From Flavobacteriaceae bacterium (lineage in GTDB: Bacteria > Bacteroidota > Bacteroidia > Flavobacteriales > Flavobacteriaceae): a stretch of DNA of 5,136 bases. A model generated the notes under the pieces. That model did not search any database, was not told the DNA's origin, and saw only the letters and a program-made list of their open reading frames with translations. Shown piece after piece: positions 1-5,136 of this stretch. Each line of letters starts with the position of its first letter. Position 1 is the stretch's first letter. The translations under genes were made by a program, and so were the position numbers. Location of the stretch: positions 1 to 5,136 of the forward strand of contig JAGLDM010000384.1 in assembly GCA_023145595.1 (NCBI GenBank), written 5' to 3'.

Positions 1-293
1 TCAAACTGCCAACTTCCACCATGATTCATTGGGTGACCATCAAAACCCAAATTTTGATAATGTGTTACAATTTCATAATTGGAAACTATTTTTGCATCGG
101 TATTTTTTACAATAGTCTCAACATCTAAAATATGATCTTGATGCGCATGGGTAATTAATACATAATCGGCTTTTAATTCTGATACATCAATGTGTTTTGC
201 CAAGTCATTTCCAGAAATAAACGGATCTACTATGATGGTTTTTCCTGAAACTTCAATTTGTAAACTTGCATGCCCTAAAAAAGTAATCTTCAT
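1..293 (-). CDS. UPF0173 family metal-dependent hydrolase (MBL fold), C-terminus cut by window edge
   Basis: This is the N-terminal 97 residues of a metallo-beta-lactamase-fold protein; the rest lies beyond base 1. The ATG at 293-291 opens MKITFLGHASLQIEVSGKT, the usual opening of UPF0173 proteins (YtkL-like, related to the UlaG lactonase fold), and is followed by the VDPFISGN segment at residues 22-29. The metal-binding HxHxDH motif is complete: H49, H51, D53 and H54 within THAHQDH. A MNHGGSW segment at residues 89-95 also fits the family. Members are about 225-230 residues long, so a little under half is visible. It is predicted to be a cytoplasmic enzyme binding two metal ions; the substrate of this family is not established. 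It follows the TonB receptor gene on the same strand, but a strong terminator lies between them, so it is probably transcribed from its own promoter in the 134-base AT-rich stretch 294-427. The family call is firm; the exact reaction is unknown. Confidence 0.93.
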   Translation of the reverse strand, partial: MKITFLGHASLQIEVSGKTIIVDPFISGNDLAKHIDVSELKADYVLITHAHQDHILDVETIVKNTDAKIVSNYEIVTHYQNLGFDGHPMNHGGSWQF

Positions 294-315
294 ATTTGAA
301 TTTTTTCTTCTTGCA

Positions 316-342
316 ATTTACAAAATATATTATTCACAAAAT
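316..342. repeat. Short direct repeat upstream of the UPF0173 gene
   Basis: The 11-mers ATTTACAAAAT (316-326) and ATTCACAAAAT (332-342) match at 10 of 11 positions with a 16-base period. Read on the minus strand they give two TTTTGT(A/G)AAT boxes, 23 to 49 bases upstream of the start codon at 293. They could hold loose versions of the Bacteroidota promoter elements (TTTG and TAnnTTTG), but neither box matches well and the spacing is shorter than usual. The DNA is AT-rich enough for chance to be a real alternative. Confidence 0.3.
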
Positions 343-428
343 TTATTCTTTCTTGCGCTTTCTAATAAATTATTTCACTTTTATTCTTTTAAAATATCAT
401 TAATCAGTGATAATACTTCAAGGTTACA

Positions 429-462
429 AAAAAACCTGCTAATTAGATTTAGCAGGTTTTTT
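429..462 (-). terminator. Rho-independent terminator after the TonB receptor gene
   Basis: A perfect inverted repeat has arms 429-442 (AAAAAACCTGCTAA) and 449-462 (TTAGCAGGTTTTTT) with a 6-base loop at 443-448. The 8-bp core CCTGCTAA/TTAGCAGG is flanked by A and T runs, so in either direction the hairpin is followed by a T tract (seven T on the minus strand, six on the plus strand). It begins 25 bases after the receptor stop codon. It should end the receptor transcript and separate it from the UPF0173 gene. Confidence 0.9.
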
Positions 463-487
463 GATCTATCCTTTTTAGAATTTCTGA

Positions 488-2755
488 TTAAAACTTGTAT
501 TTAATATAGGTTGTGAAGTTTCTACCTGGTTCATAAATTTTACCCATTAATGTGTTTGAATTTGCGTAGGAAAAATTTAAATGCTCGTAATAGGTCGTAT
601 CAAAAATATTTAATACGGCTGCACCAATTGAAAAGTTCTTTAATGGTTCAAACCCTACTCTTAAATCTAGTGTCCCAAAACCTGGTGTTTCTTCTTCCAT
701 AAAAGAAGTTGAAATTCTGTTTTGTTCAGCTACCAATCTTGAACTTAAAGCAACCCAATATTTATCTTTATTAAACTCAACACCCAAAATTGCTGTGAAT
801 GGTGGAATTTGAGCTAGCGGCTCATCAAAATCTAAATTTTCGGCTTTTGTATAAGAAAAATTAGAAGTGAATTTTATTCGTTCAGTTGCTTTTACATCAA
901 AAGAAAACTCAAAACCAACTTGCTCTGCTTTATCAATATTTATAAATTGTTTTGTATAAATAGGCGGAGTTGTTGGCATAAATTTTCGAGGAATGTCTGT
1001 ATTTACAAATGCGGTAATATAATCTCTCATAAATGAATAAAAAACAGAGGCACTAACATCAACTATTTTCATATTTTTTGAAAAAGACAATTCGATTTGA
1101 TTGTTAATTTCAGGTTTCAAATTAGGATTACCAACATATTCGTACGAGTCTACCCCAACATTAAAATGATTAATATATCTTTCTACCATAGATGCGGTCC
1201 GAACTCCTCTACCAAAAGCTAATTGTGCTTGAAATCCGTTTTTCTGATATTTTGCAGATGCATTTGCACTTACATTTATTTCATTTTTATCCTCAATTAT
1301 TCCCCCGTATAAATTTTCAAAATCTTTCGCAGGATCATCTAATGAAGTGGCAATAAAATCTGATCGAACCCCAGTCGTTAAAGTTATAAAATTTGCAATT
1401 TTAAATTTACCTTCAACAAAAAGTCCAATATCATTTAAATTAGCATCTTGCCAAATTTTGTCAACAACCGTTTTTGGTTGAGGCAAAGGCATGCCATTCA
1501 TCATTTTTATAATTCTAGTTCTATCCCCTTCTCTTCTAATTAAATTTGCATCAATTCCTGTATAAATTTTTGAATTGTCCGAAGGTCTAAATACCAACTC
1601 AGATTTACCTCCATACAACCAAACTTCTACAGGAGATGCTGCCTCCACCATCATAAAGTTAGGTCTCCCGTCGTTTGTCATTAAATGATCTACATATGAA
1701 TGAAAAACCTTTGTCGAAAAACTTTCAATTTTATTAGATATTTCATTCAATTTATAATCTAATCCAACTAAAAAACTATCGTCATATGGTGAATCCATCG
1801 GTAAACCGACATGATCAATATCTCTTCCAAAAGATTGCCTCCAACTCAATTGCAATCGCTGTTGATCTGTTGGGTTGTAACCTGCTTTTACAGAGTAATC
1901 TGATGTTTTAAAAGAAGATGGAACCGTAACCCCATCACCATCTTTATAATCTCCAAAATCGCGATACGAGCCGTTAATATTAACATCAAACTTTTTACCA
2001 ACATAAACTAGAGATGTCCCTGTAACAAAATTGTTTCCGTTGGTTTCATACCCACCTTCTACACTTCCTTTAAACCCAAGTTTATCTTTTGATGGAGTTT
2101 TTAAAACTAAATTTATAATTCCACCAAAATTTTGACCAAACCGAACGGTAAAAGGACCTTTTACAATTTCAATCTTTTCTACTTCTTCGGGAATAATATG
2201 CGTTGTAATAGGATCCATCCTATTTGGGCAAGCATTCAATATTTTCATTCCTCCGTCATATTGAATGTTCAATTGCTCGTATTTAAATGAACGAAATACT
2301 GGCTCAGAAGCATAGGCTCCTTTTTTTGCTATTCCAAAGCCTTTAATATCTTTAAACAAATCACCTACACTACGTGGCTGGCTAATTTTCTTTGTAACAT
2401 CATTAATTACAGCAGATTGCGAAATATCTCCCAACGGATTTGCTGAAACAATTATTTCGCTCAAATCAATTTGTGCTAATTCTAACTTAATGACACCTTC
2501 CTTTTGTAATTCAACCTGTACTGTTTTGTAACTCATGTGAGAGATCTCAACCAAGTCACCTTCTTTGGCATTTATCGAGAATTCACCATCGACATTAGAG
2601 GCTGAATACTCATTTGTTTCGACAACACGAATAGTTGCATTTACAATACTTTTATTTGAATTTTCATCTACAATTTTTCCTTTTATTTTTGACAATTGCG
2701 CATAGGATGATGCAACAATTAGCATTACTAAACAATTTAGTAGTACATTTTTCAT
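488..2755 (-). CDS. TonB-dependent outer-membrane receptor, probable OprC/NosA-type copper receptor
   Basis: This is a full-length TonB-dependent receptor, 755 residues from the ATG at 2755. Domains in order: signal peptide (1-19, cut SSYA|Q), carboxypeptidase-regulatory-like beta domain (about 26-93), LSEIIVSANP segment leading into the plug (98-107), plug (about 112-221), then a 22-strand-type barrel ending in the aromatic tail YIKYKF. NIFDTTYYEHLN (716-727) is a typical last-strand region. The plug holds NACPNRMDP, giving C176-x3-M180. An early barrel segment holds DHLMTND, giving H357-x-M359. CxxxM plus HxM is the copper site described for Pseudomonas OprC (NosA family), and the roughly 180-residue separation fits. 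Copper import is therefore inferred; other metals are not excluded. In-frame starts at 2776 (GTG) and 2773 (ATG) are also possible. I prefer 2755 because it gives a normal-length signal peptide, follows an A-rich leader, and lies outside the hairpin at 2772-2797. The gene is preceded by a small Cys/His-rich protein gene and ends at a strong terminator. Confidence 0.95.
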   Translation of the reverse strand: MKNVLLNCLVMLIVASSYAQLSKIKGKIVDENSNKSIVNATIRVVETNEYSASNVDGEFSINAKEGDLVEISHMSYKTVQVELQKEGVIKLELAQIDLSEIIVSANPLGDISQSAVINDVTKKISQPRSVGDLFKDIKGFGIAKKGAYASEPVFRSFKYEQLNIQYDGGMKILNACPNRMDPITTHIIPEEVEKIEIVKGPFTVRFGQNFGGIINLVLKTPSKDKLGFKGSVEGGYETNGNNFVTGTSLVYVGKKFDVNINGSYRDFGDYKDGDGVTVPSSFKTSDYSVKAGYNPTDQQRLQLSWRQSFGRDIDHVGLPMDSPYDDSFLVGLDYKLNEISNKIESFSTKVFHSYVDHLMTNDGRPNFMMVEAASPVEVWLYGGKSELVFRPSDNSKIYTGIDANLIRREGDRTRIIKMMNGMPLPQPKTVVDKIWQDANLNDIGLFVEGKFKIANFITLTTGVRSDFIATSLDDPAKDFENLYGGIIEDKNEINVSANASAKYQKNGFQAQLAFGRGVRTASMVERYINHFNVGVDSYEYVGNPNLKPEINNQIELSFSKNMKIVDVSASVFYSFMRDYITAFVNTDIPRKFMPTTPPIYTKQFINIDKAEQVGFEFSFDVKATERIKFTSNFSYTKAENLDFDEPLAQIPPFTAILGVEFNKDKYWVALSSRLVAEQNRISTSFMEEETPGFGTLDLRVGFEPLKNFSIGAAVLNIFDTTYYEHLNFSYANSNTLMGKIYEPGRNFTTYIKYKF

Positions 2756-2771
2756 TTTATATTTTTTACCC

Positions 2772-2797
2772 ATCACTCATTTTATTTAATGAGTGAT
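2772..2797 (-). promoter_or_regulatory. Perfect 10-bp inverted repeat at the receptor gene start (operator or leader hairpin)
   Basis: ATCACTCATT (2772-2781) and AATGAGTGAT (2788-2797) are exact reverse complements around a 6-base spacer. On the receptor transcript the structure would end 16 bases before the ATG at 2755, and its 3' arm contains the GTG at 2776 and the first two bases of the ATG at 2773. No T tract follows on the minus strand, so it is not a simple terminator. It could be a dyad operator for a repressor (for example a metal-responsive one) or a leader hairpin affecting translation. The symmetry is seen directly; the role is inferred. Confidence 0.55.
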
Positions 2798-2864
2798 AGC
2801 AGTTTTGTTGACATAATAAAACCCCTGACTTTAAAAAATCATGTGTTTTGTTTATTTATTCTAG

Positions 2865-2896
2865 AAAAATTAAAGGATTTTTTTTAACAATACAAA
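2865..2896 (-). promoter_or_regulatory. Weak Bacteroidota-type promoter candidate for the receptor gene
   Basis: On the minus strand TTTG (2896-2893) is followed 20 bases later by TAATTTTT (2872-2865), which matches 7 of 8 positions of the Bacteroidota -7 element TAnnTTTG; the final G is missing. The spacing fits the usual -33/-7 arrangement. It would give a leader of roughly 100 bases that contains the inverted repeat at 2772-2797. The region is rich in A and T runs, so a chance match is quite possible. Confidence 0.25.
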
Positions 2897-2919
2897 AGCA
2901 ACTACATCGTGTTTGTAAT

Positions 2920-2929
2920 TGTATATACA
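2920..2929. repeat. 10-base perfect palindrome TGTATATACA
   Basis: TGTATATACA is its own reverse complement and lies midway between the small protein gene and the receptor gene, upstream of the promoter candidate. It could be a regulator half-site pair. It is AT-rich and short, so it carries little weight on its own. Confidence 0.2.
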
Positions 2930-3000
2930 TATAGACTCCCTAGTTTTAAAAACATCGTTTATATAAAACTGTGCAATCCATAAAAAATAATCCTTGATAT

Positions 3001-3378
3001 TTAAGATATCATTTGGGGAGGTTTCAAAAAAGAAGCATAAAAATCTTGCAAGGTAAATTCTTGCCTTGAATATTTATCAATACTAAATATTTTAAATTCA
3101 GTTATCTGATAAGCAAAACAATTTACTGGTGAAACAGGATATTTAGAAAGATCTATTTGTGGTGCAGAATGATTGTGAGAATGCTCTTTAGATTCTTTTA
3201 TTTTTTTGTCCAAATAACACTTTCCGTTACAGGCTAATTGTGGCCTATCTCTATTTTCACACAAAACACTTGCAATGTATTCTTTGTTTAAATTATACTC
3301 TAAAATAGGCATCACAGGCTGTATCATTGCAATAATGTACAGCATATAAAAGAAGGTTCCTAAAATTTGATTTTTCAA
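3001..3378 (-). CDS. Small membrane-anchored Cys/His-rich protein paired with the copper receptor
   Basis: This is a 125-residue protein of unnamed function. Residues about 5-26 form one hydrophobic N-terminal segment (signal anchor or uncleaved signal), so the rest is probably periplasmic. Then come C40-E-N-R-D-R-P-Q-L-A-C50-N-G-K-C54-Y-L, a lysine-rich stretch, H66-S-H68-N-H70, and C87. Three Cys in C-x9-C-x3-C spacing plus a His cluster suggest binding of a soft metal such as copper. I recall flavobacterial small proteins with the same CNGKCYL core near TonB receptors, but no assigned function. The longest reading begins with TTG at 3378; the next in-frame ATG at 3345 would cut away the first third of the hydrophobic segment, so TTG is preferred. 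A stop lies five codons upstream of TTG. A TATTTTCG box at 3404-3397 is one mismatch from the -7 consensus and could be its promoter, though no -33 box is evident. It lies 65 bases after menA and 245 bases before the receptor start, with no clear terminator on either side, so co-transcription with either is possible. Confidence 0.82.
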   Translation of the reverse strand: MKNQILGTFFYMLYIIAMIQPVMPILEYNLNKEYIASVLCENRDRPQLACNGKCYLDKKIKESKEHSHNHSAPQIDLSKYPVSPVNCFAYQITEFKIFSIDKYSRQEFTLQDFYASFLKPPQMIS

Positions 3379-3443
3379 GAGAGTTAAACTTTAGTACGAA
3401 AATAGACCTCTTTATCTTTTATTGGCGTGATAAATATCATTTT

Positions 3444-4340
3444 TTATAAAACTTGCCCCAATCCTAATAAAATTGAAAACAAAAAAGTACTTAATGCTAA
3501 CTTTTTCAATTCAGGATCAAGGTCTTGTGGGTTCTCATTTTTAAAAACTGTATGTAAGTGTTTAAAAATTGGAATAAAGGCTATTAGAAACAAAAACTGT
3601 ATCGATGAATTGAATTCAAGGATTACAAATAATAAGGCAAACAAGAACGCTCCAATGAGTAAATAATAATGGTAGTACTTTGCAAACTTTTCACCATTCT
3701 TTACAACCAAGGTATTCTTGTTTGATTTAGCATCAGAAATACAGTCTCGCATATTATTTAAATTCAGGACACCTGCACTCAACAGTCCTATGGATATTGC
3801 CGGAAAAAATATTGATAATTCTAATTGCTTTGTGTACAAAAAATAACTTCCACAAACACTTAATAATCCAAAGAACAAAAAGACAAACACATCTCCTAGT
3901 CCGGTATAACCATAGGCGTTTTTACCCATCGTATATTTTATTGCTGCAATAATACTTGCAATCCCTAATCCTAAGAAAAGTAAAGAATAGTAAAAGTTTT
4001 CTTTTCCAAAAGAGACATAAATTAGCAACACTGCAATTAGCAAGGTAACAATCCCAGTAATTTTAATAGTTCCAAGCATTTGCTTTGGACTGATGGCACC
4101 ACTCTGTAAAGCGCGTGTTGGCCCTACTCTATCCTCATTATCTGTTCCCTTTACTCCGTCCCCATAATCATTGGCAAAATTTGACAACACTTGCAAACCA
4201 ATCGTTGTGAAAATGGCTAATACGTAAATCTCCCAATCAAAAAAACCATGGGACGCTGCTAAAAAACTCCCTAATACAATTCCAGAAATGGACAATGGTA
4301 GTGTGCGTAATCTTGCTGCTTGAATGTAATGTTTTAGCAT
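3444..4340 (-). CDS. menA: 1,4-dihydroxy-2-naphthoate polyprenyltransferase
   Basis: MenA joins a polyprenyl diphosphate to 1,4-dihydroxy-2-naphthoate in the inner membrane, giving demethylmenaquinone on the way to menaquinone, the respiratory quinone of Bacteroidota. The protein is 298 residues, normal for the family, and is almost entirely hydrophobic helices (about eight or nine). The first Asp-rich prenyl-diphosphate/Mg site is N54-F-A-N57-D58-Y-G-D61, followed by GTDNEDRVGPTRALQSG (65-81). The second is N193-L-N-N-M-R-D199 with D203, followed by SNKNTL (206-211). Both UbiA-superfamily motifs are intact. RLRTLPLS at residues 10-17 is also typical of MenA. The ATG at 4340 follows an A-rich leader. 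No hairpin terminator is evident in the 65 bases after its stop, so read-through into the small Cys/His-rich gene is possible. The next enzyme of the pathway is not in the window. Confidence 0.96.
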   Translation of the reverse strand: MLKHYIQAARLRTLPLSISGIVLGSFLAASHGFFDWEIYVLAIFTTIGLQVLSNFANDYGDGVKGTDNEDRVGPTRALQSGAISPKQMLGTIKITGIVTLLIAVLLIYVSFGKENFYYSLLFLGLGIASIIAAIKYTMGKNAYGYTGLGDVFVFLFFGLLSVCGSYFLYTKQLELSIFFPAISIGLLSAGVLNLNNMRDCISDAKSNKNTLVVKNGEKFAKYYHYYLLIGAFLFALLFVILEFNSSIQFLFLIAFIPIFKHLHTVFKNENPQDLDPELKKLALSTFLFSILLGLGQVL

Positions 4341-4371
4341 TATTTAATGAAGAAGTTTTTTTTAAGAGTCC

Positions 4372-4411
4372 TTTCGACTTACTTCGACTTTGCTCAACAA
4401 TTGTCGTTCAA
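4372..4411. repeat. Degenerate intergenic repeat, possibly a flavobacterial dispersed element
   Basis: TTCGACTT occurs twice, 10 bases apart (4373-4380 and 4383-4390), and runs into an imperfect inverted repeat, TTGCTCAACAA (4390-4400) against TTGTCGTTCAA (4401-4411), in which 8 of 11 positions pair. Read on the minus strand, TTGAGCAAAGTCGAAGT resembles the TGAGCGnAGTCGAAG core I recall as a repeated intergenic sequence in flavobacterial genomes. That resemblance is from memory. It sits in the 98-base gap between the Fe-S protein gene and menA. Confidence 0.4.
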
Positions 4412-4438
4412 TAAGTATAAAGAAAAAATTAAAATGAT

Positions 4439-5136
4439 TTACAAATCTTCTGCATTGGCTATCAATTCGGCTATATCCAACACCTCAACCTGTCCTTCTT
4501 TATTAACCGCTTTTACACCGTCTGTCATCATTGTATTACAAAAGGGGCAACCAGTAGCAATAATATCTGATTTCGTTTCTACAGCCTCTTCTGTGCGTTC
4601 TACATTAATCTCTTTATCTCCCTTTTCGGCATCTTTAAACATTTGGGCTCCTCCTGCTCCACAGCATAAACCATCTGTTTTACAATGCTTCATTTCAACC
4701 AATTCAACTTCTAACTTCTGAATTAAATCTCGTGGTGCTTCATAAATTTCATTCGCTCTTCCTAAATAGCAAGGGTCATGAAAAGTAATTCGTTTACCTT
4801 TATATTGACCACCTTCAATAGAGATTCGCCCTTCGGTTAATAATGATTTTAAGAATTCTGTATGATGCATTACCTCATAATTCCCACCCAGTTCTGGGTA
4901 CTCATTTTTTATGGTATTGAAACAGTGCGGACAAGTCGTTATTATTTTTTTTACCTCATAAGCATTCAACACCTCTATATTGGTCATTGCTTGCATTTGA
5001 AATAGAAACTCGTTTCCAGAACGTTTTGCTGGATCACCGGTACACCCTTCTTCGGTTCCTAAAACGGCAAAATTAACTTCTGCCTTTTGTAAAATTTTTA
5101 CAAATGCTTTCGTTATTTTTTTTGCTCTATCGTCAA
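4439..5136 (-). CDS. (Fe-S)-binding protein with two CCG cysteine-rich domains, N-terminus beyond window
   Basis: The frame is open to the window edge and encodes the last 231 residues; homologues of about 260 residues suggest that roughly 30 are missing. Internal ATGs at 4996 and 4987 are not the start, because the conserved frame continues upstream with FAVLGTEEGCTGDPAKRSGN (residues 22-41 of the visible part). Two cysteine-rich CCG domains of the HdrB/HdrD/GlpC type are seen. The first has C31, C68-P-H-C71 and H90-H91. The second has HDPC122YLGR, C151, L-C157-C158-G-A-G-G and GC196PFC199. These residues bind Fe-S clusters in heterodisulfide-reductase-like proteins. It is probably a cytoplasmic or membrane-associated electron-transfer subunit, working with a ferredoxin-type partner that often lies just upstream, outside this window. 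The exact redox partner is not known. The stop is TAA, followed 98 bases later by menA; a link to quinone chemistry is possible but inferred only from adjacency. Confidence 0.93.
   Translation of the reverse strand, partial: DDRAKKITKAFVKILQKAEVNFAVLGTEEGCTGDPAKRSGNEFLFQMQAMTNIEVLNAYEVKKIITTCPHCFNTIKNEYPELGGNYEVMHHTEFLKSLLTEGRISIEGGQYKGKRITFHDPCYLGRANEIYEAPRDLIQKLEVELVEMKHCKTDGLCCGAGGAQMFKDAEKGDKEINVERTEEAVETKSDIIATGCPFCNTMMTDGVKAVNKEGQVEVLDIAELIANAEDL

Noticed and set aside
395..412. Imperfect hairpin TATCA...TGATA upstream of the terminator
   Set aside because: The arms are only five paired bases (seven with a wobble pair) in AT-rich DNA, with no T tract and no link to a gene start.
190..504. 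Open reading frame of 104 codons on the plus strand
   Set aside because: It overlaps the strongly supported UPF0173 start region, runs across the terminator hairpin, and has no recognisable domain.
488..2755. Siderophore, B12 or SusC-type glycan role for the TonB receptor
   Set aside because: There is no SusD partner, the protein is shorter than SusC proteins (about 1000 residues), no siderophore or cobalamin genes are near, and the CxxxM/HxM residues point to copper.
2789..2887. Divergent 32-residue reading frame on the plus strand starting inside the inverted repeat (MSDSSFVDII...)
   Set aside because: It is very short, has no recognisable motif, and lies in AT-rich DNA where such frames occur by chance; no plus-strand promoter or neighbour supports it.
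3427..3666. Open reading frame of 79 codons on the plus strand
   Set aside because: It lies almost entirely antisense to menA, whose conserved motifs fix the coding strand.
4347..4721. Open reading frame of 124 codons on the plus strand
   Set aside because: It is mostly antisense to the CCG-domain Fe-S protein, and its sequence looks like a low-complexity shadow.

Overview
The window is AT-rich DNA from a member of the phylum Bacteroidota, most likely the family Flavobacteriaceae. The evidence is the combination of a TonB receptor with an N-terminal carboxypeptidase-regulatory-like domain, a MenA and a two-CCG Fe-S protein of the type I recognise from flavobacteria, A-rich leaders without Shine-Dalgarno sites, and many TAA stops. 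All five genes lie on the minus strand, so transcription runs from high to low coordinates.

Layout in transcription order. (1) 5136-4439 is the C-terminal 231 residues of a cysteine-rich, CCG-domain Fe-S protein whose start lies beyond the window. (2) 4438-4341 is a short spacer with a degenerate repeat resembling a dispersed flavobacterial intergenic element. (3) 4340-3444 is menA, a membrane prenyltransferase of menaquinone synthesis. (4) 3378-3001 is a small membrane-anchored Cys/His-rich protein that appears to start at TTG. (5) 3000-2756 holds a weak promoter candidate and a perfect 10-bp inverted repeat just in front of the next gene. (6) 2755-488 is a TonB-dependent receptor carrying both halves of the CxxxM...HxM copper site described for OprC. 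(7) 462-429 is a strong hairpin terminator. (8) 293-1 is the N-terminal 97 residues of an UPF0173 metallo-beta-lactamase-fold hydrolase.

The most interesting part is the pair (4)+(6). The receptor is predicted to carry copper across the outer membrane. The upstream small protein has one N-terminal hydrophobic anchor, a C-x9-C-x3-C motif, an HSHNH cluster and a further Cys, which would suit a periplasmic or inner-membrane metal-handling partner. Its family has no function that I can name. The pair sits between ordinary respiratory and housekeeping genes (menaquinone synthesis, Fe-S redox protein, UPF0173), so it may be an accessory copper-uptake unit inserted in a core neighbourhood. No mobile element, CRISPR array, tRNA or rRNA was seen.
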